Shown piece after piece: positions 9,250 to 17,806 of a stretch of 64,000 bases of DNA. Made by a program: the position numbers and the translations under genes. The notes under the pieces were generated by a model. The model saw nothing but the letters and a program-made list of their open reading frames with translations, did not search any database and was not told where the DNA came from. The stretch is from JBDHAC01 sp039588215 (GTDB taxonomy: Bacteria > Gemmatimonadota > Gemmatimonadetes > Palauibacterales > Palauibacteraceae), in the NCBI GenBank assembly GCA_039588215.1, contig JBDHAD010000003.1:14771-78770 (forward strand). Direction: 5' to 3'. The first letter of the stretch is position 1. Every line of letters starts with the position of its first letter.

Positions 9250-10785
9250 GTGCGAATCGAAGCGCCTGAGATTGCCGAAGAGCTGACCGACGAAGAGCTT
9301 GCGCTCGACGACCTCGAGGGCTCGGGGTCTGTCCTCCTTGGACCCGAGGAGCGTGCCAGCGTCCGGATCCTCGTGATTGACGACGAGCCGAGCATCCTCG
9401 AGAGCTGTGAGTCGGTTCTCACCGCCGACGGATACGAGTGCGAGTGCGAGCGTAAGGCGGAGGAGGCGCTCCATCGCCTGAAGAGCCAGGCCTACGACAT
9501 CGTCCTGATCGACCAGAGCATGCCCCAGGTGCATGGCCTCGACATCCTCGCCGAGGTCAGACAGCGCTCCCCGGGCACGATCGCGATCATGATGACGGGA
9601 CACGCCACGACGGAAGCCAGCATCCGAGCCATCCAGGCGGGCGCGTGGGAGTATCTTCCGAAGCCGTTCACCGCGACACAGCTGCTGGTCGTGATCGGGC
9701 GAGCCGCGTATACGCTGCTGCGGGAGAGAACCCTCTCGGACAGCGCGCGACGCGAGGGCGTTCTCGTCGACGGGAAGGTGAGGATCCTGGGCATCTCGAG
9801 CTCCATGCGAGGAGCCGTCCAGACGGCGCTGAAGGTCGCGAAGACCGACGCCACCGTGTTCATCACCGGTGAGAGCGGCACCGGGAAAGAACTCATCGCT
9901 CAGTACATTCACGGCGAGAGCAGGCGTTCCCGGAAGGCGTTCGTGGCGGTGAACTGCGCGGCGCTCCCCGCCGAGTTGCTCGAGTCGGAGATGTTTGGTC
10001 ACCGGCGCGGGGCGTTCACGGGTGCGGTTCGCGACAAGCCGGGACTCCTCGAGGTGGCGGACCAGGGGACGTTCTTCCTCGATGAGCTCGCCGAGATGCC
10101 CCTGCCTCTGCAGGCGAAGCTACTGCGCGTACTCCAGGACGGCGTGCTGCGGAGAGTCGGAAGCGAGAAGGACGACGCGGTCGTGGACGTCCGGTTCGTG
10201 TCCGCCACCAACCGCGACCCCGACTCGGCCCTGCGAGACGGCGCGCTGCGCAACGATCTGTATTATCGGCTTCGGGTCGTACCCATCCATCTGCCGCCCC
10301 TGCGCGAACGAGCGGAAGACATCCCAGTTCTGATCAAGCATTTCATCGATCACTTCTGGCGTCGCCATCAACTGCCCGGGGCGATTCCTCCGCGCCTTGC
10401 CCCGGGTGCGTTGGATCTACTCGTCCGATACGAGTGGCCCGGAAACGTTCGGGAGCTGCAGAACGTGATCGAGCACCTCGTGGTGCTCTCCGATGCCGCG
10501 GAGACGATCGACAGGGATCGTCTCTCGATCCTGGACGATGGTGTGTCGTCGTCGGCGACCTCGTCGAGTCCGAGCTCGGTCTCGTCCATGATCGATTTTC
10601 ACTCGCCATTCCACGAGGCGAAGGATTCGCTGATCGGAAGGTTCGAGCGAGAGTACCTGGCTCAGATCATCGCGCGCACCGCCGGGAACATGTCCGAGGC
10701 AGCGCGTCAGGCGGGGATCGACCGCACGACGCTGTATCGCCTGATGGACAAGCACGAGCTGTCGAAGGACGCGTTCGTTTCATAA
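9250..10785 (+). CDS. NtrC-family sigma-54-dependent response regulator
   Basis: 511 residues in the order receiver, AAA+, Fis-type helix-turn-helix. After an acidic N-terminal extension of about 35 residues the receiver domain reads VRILVIDDEPSIL; the phosphoacceptor is D88 in VLIDQSMP. The AAA+ domain has Walker A GESGTGKE (about 206), the sigma-54-contacting loop GAFTGA (about 254-259) and FFLDELAEMP. The C-terminal helix-turn-helix is NMSEAARQAGIDRTTLYRL. It activates sigma-54 promoters when phosphorylated, probably by the histidine kinase encoded 34 nt downstream. No sigma-54 promoter was found in the window, so its targets are unknown; the neighbouring glycan locus is a guess. Confidence 0.93.
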   Translation: MRIEAPEIAEELTDEELALDDLEGSGSVLLGPEERASVRILVIDDEPSILESCESVLTADGYECECERKAEEALHRLKSQAYDIVLIDQSMPQVHGLDILAEVRQRSPGTIAIMMTGHATTEASIRAIQAGAWEYLPKPFTATQLLVVIGRAAYTLLRERTLSDSARREGVLVDGKVRILGISSSMRGAVQTALKVAKTDATVFITGESGTGKELIAQYIHGESRRSRKAFVAVNCAALPAELLESEMFGHRRGAFTGAVRDKPGLLEVADQGTFFLDELAEMPLPLQAKLLRVLQDGVLRRVGSEKDDAVVDVRFVSATNRDPDSALRDGALRNDLYYRLRVVPIHLPPLRERAEDIPVLIKHFIDHFWRRHQLPGAIPPRLAPGALDLLVRYEWPGNVRELQNVIEHLVVLSDAAETIDRDRLSILDDGVSSSATSSSPSSVSSMIDFHSPFHEAKDSLIGRFEREYLAQIIARTAGNMSEAARQAGIDRTTLYRLMDKHELSKDAFVS

Positions 10786-10818
10786 CGGGTCGCTGAACAC
10801 ACTGAGTGGACCGCCGAT

Positions 10819-11907
10819 TTGAGCGCCGTGAGTACCGATCCTGAAGATGTCCCGCCGGGCGCACGCGCCCGACGAATTGGCGGTACCCCGGCCGCCCACC
10901 CCACTCGCCACCTCGACCGAGAAGCATGGTTGCACCTGGACCGCTTGCTACACGGTCTGCCACCGGACATCCGCCCGTTGGTCGAGCGCCTCCACGCGAG
11001 GTTGCGGCTCGAAGCCAATGTCGCGGGGCTCGAGCCTGGTATCGAGCCGATCCCGGACTCCGACTCGGTCGCCGCGGCGGCACGCGTAATTCGAGAGGCG
11101 ATACACGATGCGTCGGAGCGCGGGGTTCCTCCGTCCAAAGTGCGGTTGCTCCACGGCCACCTGGATCGGGAGATAGCGAGCCTCACGGCCGGCTTGCTCG
11201 AGAAACGGAGCACCGAGACGCAGCGACTCCTGCGCGATATTTCACACGACATTCGGTCGCCACTGAACTCGATCCTGTTCCTGGCGGATGCCCTCACCAG
11301 CGAGCACGCGGGCGAGCTGAACGACGTGCAGCGCCGCCAGCTCGGGGTCCTTTACACGGCTGCGGTGTCGCTCGTCGGTCTGGTGAACGACGTGATCGAC
11401 GCCGCGCGCCTCGGGGACGGATCGGAGATCCACGTCAGCTACGACTCGTTCTCCGTCGAAGGGGTTCTCAAGGAGGTCGAACGTCTCGTCGGCCCGCTCG
11501 CGCACCATCGGGAGGTCGCGCTCGGCTTCCGTCTGGAGACTCTCGGTCCACGGTCAGGGGATCGCCGACTGCTCACCCGGGTCCTGCTCAACCTCGTCAC
11601 GAACGCCATACAGGTGGCGGACCGCGGGGGTCACGTGGATGTACGCGCGACGGAACAGGAAGAGGGGTGGTTCAGGATAGAAGTTGACGACGACGGTCCC
11701 GGAGGCGATCCGGACGAGTTACGCGGCCTGCTGGAGTCCGAAAGGACGGCGTCCGGCCTCGGTGGCCTGAAACGAGGCTGGACGAAGGGCCTCGGCCTGT
11801 CGATCAGTGCCCGGCTCGTGAGGGCGGCGGGTGGGGAGATCCGAGTGGACGCGGCGCCCGGCGACGGTTGCCACTTTACGGTCGACCTGCCGTTCGCGCG
11901 TCAGTAG
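10819..11907 (+). CDS. Soluble sensor histidine kinase
   Basis: A 362-residue HisKA/HATPase protein without membrane segments, so it senses something in the cytoplasm. The dimerisation helix carries the phospho-histidine H143 in ISHDIRSPLNS. The ATPase domain shows the N box LLNLVTNAIQVA, the G1 box DDDGPGGDP, and GLGLSISARLV. The N-terminal 120 residues match no sensor domain I can name. The start is TTG 10819, preceded by GAGTGGA, or GTG 10828 in the same frame. It follows the NtrC-type regulator directly and is its likely partner. Confidence 0.9.
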   Translation: MSAVSTDPEDVPPGARARRIGGTPAAHPTRHLDREAWLHLDRLLHGLPPDIRPLVERLHARLRLEANVAGLEPGIEPIPDSDSVAAAARVIREAIHDASERGVPPSKVRLLHGHLDREIASLTAGLLEKRSTETQRLLRDISHDIRSPLNSILFLADALTSEHAGELNDVQRRQLGVLYTAAVSLVGLVNDVIDAARLGDGSEIHVSYDSFSVEGVLKEVERLVGPLAHHREVALGFRLETLGPRSGDRRLLTRVLLNLVTNAIQVADRGGHVDVRATEQEEGWFRIEVDDDGPGGDPDELRGLLESERTASGLGGLKRGWTKGLGLSISARLVRAAGGEIRVDAAPGDGCHFTVDLPFARQ

Positions 11908-11911
11908 GAGC

Positions 11912-11961
11912 CCCCCTCACGCGAGACCTCTTCCAGTTTGGCCGGAGAAGCGTCGAGGGGG
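11912..11961. terminator. Long-loop inverted repeat between convergent genes
   Basis: Seven-base arms CCCCCTC (11912-11918) and GAGGGGG (11955-11961) lie between the stop codons of the histidine kinase gene and the convergent methyltransferase gene. The 36-nt loop makes this a weak terminator candidate. Confidence 0.25.
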
Positions 11962-11964
11962 AGA

Positions 11965-12831
11965 TCATGAAGGCTTCCTGAGTGTCAGAAATGCGGCCAT
12001 CGGGTGAGCGTCGGGAGAGCCGTCCACCTGACGGAGGAAGACGAGCGAGAGCACAGGCTCCAGCGGCGACACAAACATCCGCGTGGCTAATCGTAGGCGG
12101 TTCAGCCTGCTCTCGATGCGCACGGTCGTCTCGCCCCATATCTCGAGGTCGACCAGCTCAGCCCCACTCGGCCCGATCAGACGGGACTGCAGCGTTTCGT
12201 GATCATAATGCCGCTCGAAGAACACGGGCTCGTCGCCCTTCTGCTTGCGCTCGTATACGTCCTCATTTAAGAAGCTCTCGCGGTATCGTGGGGCGAATGG
12301 CACTGTAGCGACGACCAGGCCGCCTGGTTTTGTCGTTCGCAGGATCTCCCGAATGGCGCTCGTGTCTCCTTCTCCCGGGATATGCTCGAGCACGGAGATC
12401 GAGTACGCAGCGTCGAAAGTGTCGGGACGATGTGGGATGGAGCGACCGTCAATCACCGCCGACAGCAGGCACGGGCCGGCTTCGGTCAGTCCCTGAGCCC
12501 TTGCGGACCGCTTGCCGAGCTGCACCGCCTCGGGGAGTATGTCGGAGGCGACGACGTTGAAGCCGCGGTGTCGGGCCAGAATTGTGGCCAGATCCTTCGG
12601 GCTGCCGAGGTCAAACACGAGATGGCCCAGGTGCGGTGCAAGCCGCCGCAATGCGTACGCGAACTCGGCGGTCCGCCAATAGCTGACGGGGAGAACGAGG
12701 CGTTTTAGTCCAAGAACGGGCTCGCGCCGTAGGGATGACAGGCCGATTCGAATCCCGGCCGCCCATATTCGGGCGGCGGTGGGTCGGTGGGTCGAACGGG
12801 TTGATTGGGCCTGGGCCGGGACCGGGGTCAA
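11965..12831 (-). CDS. Class I SAM-dependent methyltransferase
   Basis: The methyltransferase-type-11 fold is clear. VFDLGSPKDLATILARHRG (an unusual first SAM motif with DLGSPKD), VVASDILPEAV for the ribose-binding acidic residue, FDAAYSISVLEHIPG as the post-I motif and TTKPGGLVVATVPF follow in order. The start is uncertain. The conserved part begins near GLKRLVLPVSYWR, and the frame continues upstream to 13254 through sequence that looks non-coding. I use TTG 12831; a CTG at 12741, giving an N-terminus SSLRREPVLGL, fits the protein better. Substrate is unknown. It converges on the histidine kinase gene and stands alone. Confidence 0.75.
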   Translation of the reverse strand: MTPVPAQAQSTRSTHRPTAARIWAAGIRIGLSSLRREPVLGLKRLVLPVSYWRTAEFAYALRRLAPHLGHLVFDLGSPKDLATILARHRGFNVVASDILPEAVQLGKRSARAQGLTEAGPCLLSAVIDGRSIPHRPDTFDAAYSISVLEHIPGEGDTSAIREILRTTKPGGLVVATVPFAPRYRESFLNEDVYERKQKGDEPVFFERHYDHETLQSRLIGPSGAELVDLEIWGETTVRIESRLNRLRLATRMFVSPLEPVLSLVFLRQVDGSPDAHPMAAFLTLRKPS

Positions 12832-13171
12832 CGTGCCCGTCCGCCGGCTGAGGCACCTGACCCGGCGCGATCGGCGCTTCGATCGTTTTCGCGCACGGCA
12901 GCGGTCGTACTCGCGAACCGCGTCATCAGCATCGCTGCAGGGGGTGAAGGGGCAGGTGTGCCATCGCCGGTTCCGAGGGTCGATTACACGACTGTGGAAC
13001 TTGTCAATCCACCAAATAGGGAGGCCCCACGGGTGGGTGTCAATCGGTCTCGGCCCGTTCAAAGGAACCCGGAGGAATGTCGATCGGCAGCGTAAGCAAT
13101 GGGGCATTGAAACCTGATCCCCCCCTGGACGGGTATAAGTGTCTGACACCCTGATCCAGCAGAGGGACGGA
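12832..13171. other. Intergenic region between methyltransferase and DUF2281-like gene
   Basis: About 340 bp with no supportable gene. It holds a TATAAG hexamer at 13134-13139 just ahead of the small plus-strand gene and the palindrome GTGTCTGACAC at 13139-13149. A TTGAAA lies 21 nt upstream of TATAAG, which is too far for a standard promoter. Confidence 0.35.
13139..13149. promoter_or_regulatory. 11-bp palindrome overlapping a TATAAG hexamer
   Basis: GTGTC-T-GACAC is perfectly symmetric and shares its first base with the TATAAG at 13134-13139. It sits 23 nt ahead of ATG 13172, so it is placed to act as an operator or as part of a 5' leader. Confidence 0.3.
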
Positions 13172-13531
13172 ATGAACGAGATTCTCAAGAAGCAGATCTG
13201 GCGGAAGCTGGAAGCTCTTCCGGAAGAGAAGGTGTACGAGGTACTGGATTTCATCGAGTTCCTCGACTCCGAGTACGCGGACCGAGGTGCTTCCTCGGCA
13301 CCGGCATTTCAGAAGTTCGCGGAGTCGTTCCAGCGTAACCTCCGCCGCAGCCGAGTGCCCGCATCCGCAGTGCGTGAAACGATGAAGGTGCTGGGCGCGA
13401 CCGACAAAGTCCTGGACGCGTTTCGGCAGGCAGGCCGTGAGTTCCTGGCCGAGTTGGAGACCGGCAAGGCCGAACCGCCGCCGAAGGATGTGGACGAGCC
13501 TCCCAAGGAGCGGGAGATCGTCGTCGAGTAG
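13172..13531 (+). CDS. DUF2281-like small protein
   Basis: 119 residues. The N-terminal half, KLEALPEEKVYEVLDFIEFL, resembles the DUF2281 family, short helical proteins often seen as antitoxin-like partners. The C-terminus is acidic and proline-rich (EPPPKDVDEPPKE). ATG 13172 is preceded by AGAGGGA at good spacing; the longer frame from 13139 lacks a ribosome site. No toxin-like partner lies beside it, since the next gene is guaB, so an antitoxin role is not supported. Function unknown. Confidence 0.75.
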   Translation: MNEILKKQIWRKLEALPEEKVYEVLDFIEFLDSEYADRGASSAPAFQKFAESFQRNLRRSRVPASAVRETMKVLGATDKVLDAFRQAGREFLAELETGKAEPPPKDVDEPPKEREIVVE

Positions 13532-13567
13532 GCAATGCCCCTGGACGCGGGGCCTGACGCCTCCGCG

Positions 13568-13609
13568 TTGACGCCACGCCCCACCCTCCCTACCATGTCG
13601 CATGGTAGG
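13568..13609 (+). promoter_or_regulatory. Putative guaB promoter with overlapping operator
   Basis: TTGACG (13568-13573) and TACCAT (13591-13596) are separated by 17 nt, a plausible sigma-70 promoter. A perfect inverted repeat with 9-base arms, CCTACCATG-TCG-CATGGTAGG (13589-13609), covers the -10 box and the likely start point. A protein bound there would block transcription. The same repeat could instead end the DUF2281-like transcript, but it lacks a T-run. Confidence 0.45.
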
Positions 13610-13738
13610 ACCAACGCCCCACGCTGAGTCGACCGCATGCTCGCGCCGCCCATCCCGGCGCCGCGACATGCGGTTTCTCGCAACGAGCCCCTGCGACACC
13701 GCTCACCCTGGAGCCACTGAAGCGAGCCGCCTAGCATC

Positions 13739-15196
13739 ATGACCGAAGAAATCCGTGAAACGCTGACCTTCGACGATGTGCTACTCGCCCCCGCACACGC
13801 GCGGGTCCACCCGGCCGATGTCGATGTCTCGACCCAGCTTACAAGCCAGATCCGCCTCGCCGTCCCGTTGATCTCCGCCGCCATGGATACCGTGACCGAG
13901 CACCGCATGGCCATCCAGCTCGCGCGCGAAGGCGGGATCGGATTCATCCACAAGAACATGTCCGTGGAGTCACAATGCGCCCAGGTGGATCGAGTGAAGC
14001 GCTCCGAGAGCGGGATGATCCTCGATCCGATCACGCTCGGCCCGGATGCGACGCTGCGCGAGGCGGTCCGAATGATGGCAGAGTTCTCGATCAGCGGTGT
14101 GCCCATCGTGGAGTCGAACGGCCGGCTCGTCGGGATTCTCACGAACCGGGATCTCATTTTCGAGTCTGATCTGTCGCGCCCGATTCGCGAGGCGATGACT
14201 TCTGATGGCCTCGTCACCGCGCCGGTCGGCACATCGATCGACGACGCGGAGGAGATCCTCCGGGAGCACAAGGTCGAGAAGCTGCCGGTCACCGACGCGG
14301 ACGGACATCTGCGCGGTCTGATCACCGTGAAGGACATCTTCAAGCGACGCCAGTACCCCAACGCCACGAAGGACTCACACGGCCGCCTCAGGACCGGCGC
14401 CGCTATCGGGGCATCCGAGCGTGACATCGACCGCGCCCGCGCCCTGATCGACGCCGGCGTCGATGTGCTCGTGATCGACACCGCTCACGGGCACGCACAG
14501 GGAGTTCTGGACGCGGTCGCCCGGACGCGCGAGGCGTTCCCGGATACCGCGCTGATCGCGGGCAACGTTGCCACCAGGGAGGGAGCCGCGGCTCTGGTCG
14601 ATCGTGGCGTTGATGCCGTGAAGGTCGGGGTAGGACCAGGCTCCATCTGTACCACGCGCGTCGTGACGGGGGTGGGTGTGCCACAGGTCACGGCGATTCG
14701 AGATGCGGTCGAGGGCATCGCCGGACGCGTACCCGTGATCGCGGACGGTGGCATCAAGTACTCCGGTGATCTAGTGAAAGCGATCGCCGCGGGCGCCCAT
14801 TCGTGCATGATGGGATCGATGTTCGCGGGTGCCGAGGAGAGTCCCGGCGAGGCCTTCCTGCTCGAGGGGAGACGCTTCAAGGTGATTCGCGGCATGGGCT
14901 CGCTCTCCGCCATGGAGGCGGGCTCGGCGGACCGCTACTTCCAGGAAGGCACGTTCAATGCACAGAAACTCGTCCCTGAAGGGATCGAGGGACGCGTGCC
15001 GTACATAGGACCGGTCGCCGACACCGTGTATCAACTGATCGGTGGCTTGCGGAGCGGAATGGGATACTGCGGCGTCACCACGGTCACGGAGCTACGCGAG
15101 GAGGTCACATTCCTGCGGATCACTCCGGGGGGGCTGCGCGAATCACACCCCCACGACGTGGTGATCACGCGGGAGGCGCCCAACTACCACCTCTGA
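13739..15196 (+). CDS. guaB: IMP dehydrogenase
   Basis: 485 residues. It catalyses the NAD-dependent oxidation of IMP to XMP, the committed step of GMP synthesis. The TIM barrel starts TFDDVLLAPAHA. Two CBS domains occupy about residues 95-205 (ISGVPIVESNGRLVGILTNR, VEKLPVTDADGHLRGLITVK). The catalytic loop GPGSICTTRV has C304. VPVIADGGI, then MMGSMFAGAEESPGE, MGSLSAMEAGSADRY and EGIEGRVPY complete the site. There is no strong Shine-Dalgarno, but ATG 13739 fits the family N-terminus. The gene is likely transcribed alone, with an operator-like repeat upstream and a hairpin at its stop codon. Confidence 0.97.
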   Translation: MTEEIRETLTFDDVLLAPAHARVHPADVDVSTQLTSQIRLAVPLISAAMDTVTEHRMAIQLAREGGIGFIHKNMSVESQCAQVDRVKRSESGMILDPITLGPDATLREAVRMMAEFSISGVPIVESNGRLVGILTNRDLIFESDLSRPIREAMTSDGLVTAPVGTSIDDAEEILREHKVEKLPVTDADGHLRGLITVKDIFKRRQYPNATKDSHGRLRTGAAIGASERDIDRARALIDAGVDVLVIDTAHGHAQGVLDAVARTREAFPDTALIAGNVATREGAAALVDRGVDAVKVGVGPGSICTTRVVTGVGVPQVTAIRDAVEGIAGRVPVIADGGIKYSGDLVKAIAAGAHSCMMGSMFAGAEESPGEAFLLEGRRFKVIRGMGSLSAMEAGSADRYFQEGTFNAQKLVPEGIEGRVPYIGPVADTVYQLIGGLRSGMGYCGVTTVTELREEVTFLRITPGGLRESHPHDVVITREAPNYHL

Positions 15197-15209
15197 ACCG
15201 AGGTGGTAG
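15184..15209 (+). terminator. Hairpin enclosing the guaB stop codon
   Basis: Ten-base perfect arms (CTACCACCTC at 15184-15193, GAGGTGGTAG at 15200-15209) flank a 6-nt loop whose first three bases are the guaB TGA. A weak T-containing stretch (TGGGTTGTTG) follows. It probably ends the guaB transcript. Confidence 0.55.
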
Positions 15210-15337
15210 GTGGGTTGTTGCATCCATGCGACACAAACTGCGCGCGCGGGTGTAGGACCCGAGCCTCGCCCAAACCGGGGTGTCGGGACGGCGCGCGTCG
15301 AGCGGACCGTCCGGGAGAACCGAGCGGAGGACGATGG

Positions 15338-16813
15338 ATGAACGAGTCTAACGGCGCTCAACTACGTGGAGCGATCCTGGTCGCGGTGTTGTTCGCGACC
15401 GCGTGTGCTACCACGCAGGAGAGCGTATCGACTGGACCGAGCCCCGCGGAGGCCGCCGCAGACGCGGAGGGTCAGGTGCCTGCGGATTTGGCCACGGCCC
15501 AGGCTCCCGTCGAGGACACGCTCACGACCGAGCAGGAAGCCGCGCTGGCAGCGGCGGCCGCCGCTCGAAAGGCGGAGGAGGACGCGCGCCGGAGAGCGGA
15601 CATCGATCGCGAGCTCCAGTCGACACTCGGCTCGGACCCGATCGGGATCGCGCGCCTGGCGGACCGCGACCGACCCCCCGAGCTCCCGCTCGAGATGAAC
15701 GACCGCGTAGAAGCGTGGATCCACTACTTCCAGGACGTGATCCCGCAGCGCTTCGCGCTATATCTGCAGCGGAGCGGCCGCTACGAGTCGATGATCCGTC
15801 AGAAGCTCCGACGCGCGGGTCTACCCGAGGAGCTGCTATACCTGGCGCTCATCGAGAGCGGCATGAACCCTCGCGCCTACAGCCGCGCCCGGGCTGTGGG
15901 CTTGTGGCAGTTCATCTCGAGCACCGCTCGCCATTACGATCTGGAAGTGTCGTTCTGGGTCGATGACAGACGCGACCCTCCAAAGGCTACGGACGCCGCG
16001 ATCGCCTACCTGTCGGATCTGTACGAGCAGTTCGGGTCCTGGTACCTGGCGGCGGCGGCCTATAACGGCGGCCCGGGTCGCGTCCGCAGGGGACTCTCGA
16101 GGGCCGGCGTGGAGACCTTCTGGGACCTGGCGGACAGCCGGCTGTTGAGGTCCGAGACCCGCAACTACATCCCGAAGCTGATCGCCGCCGCGATCATCGC
16201 ACGTGACCCCGACGCGTACGGGTTTGGCCACGTCGTTACCGATCCACCGATCGAGTACGACCTCGTGGAGGTTCCCGACGCGACCACGTTTGATGTGCTC
16301 GCGGAGGCCGCCGGAACGGATGAGGAAACGCTCCGGGCGCTCAACCCGAACTTCCCGAGGCGTGTGACACCGCCGGATCGGGTGGTACAGCTTCGCGTGC
16401 CCGTCGGAGTGGGAGCGACGTTCGCCGAAAATTACGCCGAGATCCCGCCCTCAGAGCGGGTTACGTGGCTCATGCACACCGTGACCCGGGGGCAGACACT
16501 CGGGCAGATCGCAGGGCGCTACGGCACTTCGGTGGAGGCACTGCGGGCCGCGAACGGCAACGTGAATCCCCGCCGTCTTCGCATCGGTCAACAGCTCGTG
16601 GTGCCACGATCCGGAGCCGCTCCCGTAGCGCGGGCCAGCACATCGACCCGGGCTGCTCCGGCGGCGGGCCCGACGATGATCGTCGTTCGTCGCGGTGACA
16701 CACTGTGGGCGATCGCGCGGCGGTACGATGTCTCGACCTCGGATATCATCGCCTGGAATAACCTCAGCTCGACGGTGATCAAGCCCGGAGACCGACTACA
16801 GATTCGACGTTAG
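15338..16813 (+). CDS. mltD: MltD-like lytic transglycosylase with two LysM domains
   Basis: A 491-residue exported murein hydrolase that cleaves the MurNAc-GlcNAc bond with 1,6-anhydro product. It has a hydrophobic signal ending FATACATT, probably a lipoprotein with C near residue 21, though the lipobox is imperfect. An Ala/Glu-rich linker follows. The SLT domain has catalytic E173 in LALIESGMNP, VGLWQFISSTARHYDL and AAYNGGPGRV. Two LysM repeats near the C-terminus (HTVTRGQTLGQIAGRYG; RRGDTLWAIARRYDVS) bind peptidoglycan. ATG 15338 follows GCGGAGG by 7 nt; the frame from 15203 runs through the guaB terminator region and is rejected. Confidence 0.93.
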   Translation: MNESNGAQLRGAILVAVLFATACATTQESVSTGPSPAEAAADAEGQVPADLATAQAPVEDTLTTEQEAALAAAAAARKAEEDARRRADIDRELQSTLGSDPIGIARLADRDRPPELPLEMNDRVEAWIHYFQDVIPQRFALYLQRSGRYESMIRQKLRRAGLPEELLYLALIESGMNPRAYSRARAVGLWQFISSTARHYDLEVSFWVDDRRDPPKATDAAIAYLSDLYEQFGSWYLAAAAYNGGPGRVRRGLSRAGVETFWDLADSRLLRSETRNYIPKLIAAAIIARDPDAYGFGHVVTDPPIEYDLVEVPDATTFDVLAEAAGTDEETLRALNPNFPRRVTPPDRVVQLRVPVGVGATFAENYAEIPPSERVTWLMHTVTRGQTLGQIAGRYGTSVEALRAANGNVNPRRLRIGQQLVVPRSGAAPVARASTSTRAAPAAGPTMIVVRRGDTLWAIARRYDVSTSDIIAWNNLSSTVIKPGDRLQIRR

Positions 16814-17006
16814 GGCCCTCGACTCGACTGCAGATCGAACCCTCCTGTCGCATTCATCCCGCGCCGCGCATTGACGCCGTGCGGACATTCGAAAGCGGGC
16901 TTGGCCAATCGCCGGGACCGCAACTACTTAACAACTCCCCTCGAATCGTGGCCGGGGTGGACCGAGGCTTGCACATCGAAGCCCTGCTTGGGAGGAACGG
17001 GAGGCC

Positions 17007-17741
17007 ATGGATTCAGGGGAAGCCGCACGGATGGAAGCCGAACAGCGCCTGCGCGTCGACCTTCACTCACACACCCATTACTCGAAGGACGCAGCCACGG
17101 AACCGCTCCAGCTGGTCGAGCGCGCCCGTGAGGTCGGTCTGGATCGCGTCGCCGTCACCGACCACGGAACGATCGAGGGGGCACTTTTGGCGTGGGAAGC
17201 GGCGCCCGATCTCGTCATCGTGGGTGAGGAGATCCGCTGCCGCTGCCGAACGGAGCTGATCGGGCTTTTCCTGTCTGAGCGCATTCCGATGCGGCTGCCG
17301 CTCGAGGAAGTGGTGGACAGGATCCGCGATCAGGGCGGCATTATCTACGCCCCGCATCCGTACGCTTACCCGAGGAACCCGATCGCCCGTGCCCGTCGGG
17401 CCATGGCCGTCGCCGACGTGGTCGAGGCGTACAACGCCCGCGCGTTCCTGCCGATCTGGAACCGGGCCGCCAAGCGGGCCGCCCGCGCGCGGGGGCTCGC
17501 CATCGGGGCCGGGTCCGATGCCCACTTCCCGGGCGAGATCGGGCGCGCCTTCACGGAGATCGAGGCCTTCGACGGGGTCGGGGAGTTTGGCTCGGCTCTC
17601 GAGGGTGCCACACCCGTCGCTCGTGAGATGACCAGTCCGTTCATGCACGTCGCCTCGATGACGCTCAAGTCGGCCCGAGTCCTATCGGACATCGCGACGC
17701 GGCCGATTGGCGCACCGAGCGTGGTTCCCGTCGACCACTAG
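17007..17741 (+). CDS. PHP-domain metal-dependent phosphoesterase
   Basis: 244 residues. The polymerase-and-histidinol-phosphatase fold is shown by its metal-binding motifs: DLHSHTHYSKDA, VTDHGTIEGAL, VGEEIRC, YAPHPYAYPRN and GSDAHFPGEIG. Stand-alone PHP proteins hydrolyse small phosphoesters such as nucleoside 3',5'-bisphosphates or act as nucleases; the substrate here is unknown. GGGAGG lies 2-3 nt from ATG 17007; an in-frame ATG at 17031 nearer the conserved DLHSHT is an alternative start. The gene is single and converges on the sugar dehydrogenase gene. Confidence 0.85.
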   Translation: MDSGEAARMEAEQRLRVDLHSHTHYSKDAATEPLQLVERAREVGLDRVAVTDHGTIEGALLAWEAAPDLVIVGEEIRCRCRTELIGLFLSERIPMRLPLEEVVDRIRDQGGIIYAPHPYAYPRNPIARARRAMAVADVVEAYNARAFLPIWNRAAKRAARARGLAIGAGSDAHFPGEIGRAFTEIEAFDGVGEFGSALEGATPVAREMTSPFMHVASMTLKSARVLSDIATRPIGAPSVVPVDH

Positions 17742-17764
17742 ACTCCGGCCGAGCGCCGCCGCTC

Positions 17765-17797
17765 GCGAGGGTATCCCCTTCCCTCGCCCCCTAGGGG
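17765..17797. terminator. Bidirectional hairpin between PHP and sugar dehydrogenase genes
   Basis: GCGAGGG (17765-17771) pairs with CCCTCGC (17781-17787) around a 9-nt loop. The self-complementary CCCCTAGGGG (17788-17797) follows at once. It sits between two convergent stop codons (17741 and 17807). Confidence 0.5.
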
Positions 17798-17806
17798 CGC
17801 TAGCCG

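Noticed and set aside
13172..13531. Toxin-antitoxin system for the DUF2281-like gene
   Set aside because: No second small gene overlaps or adjoins it; the next gene is guaB.
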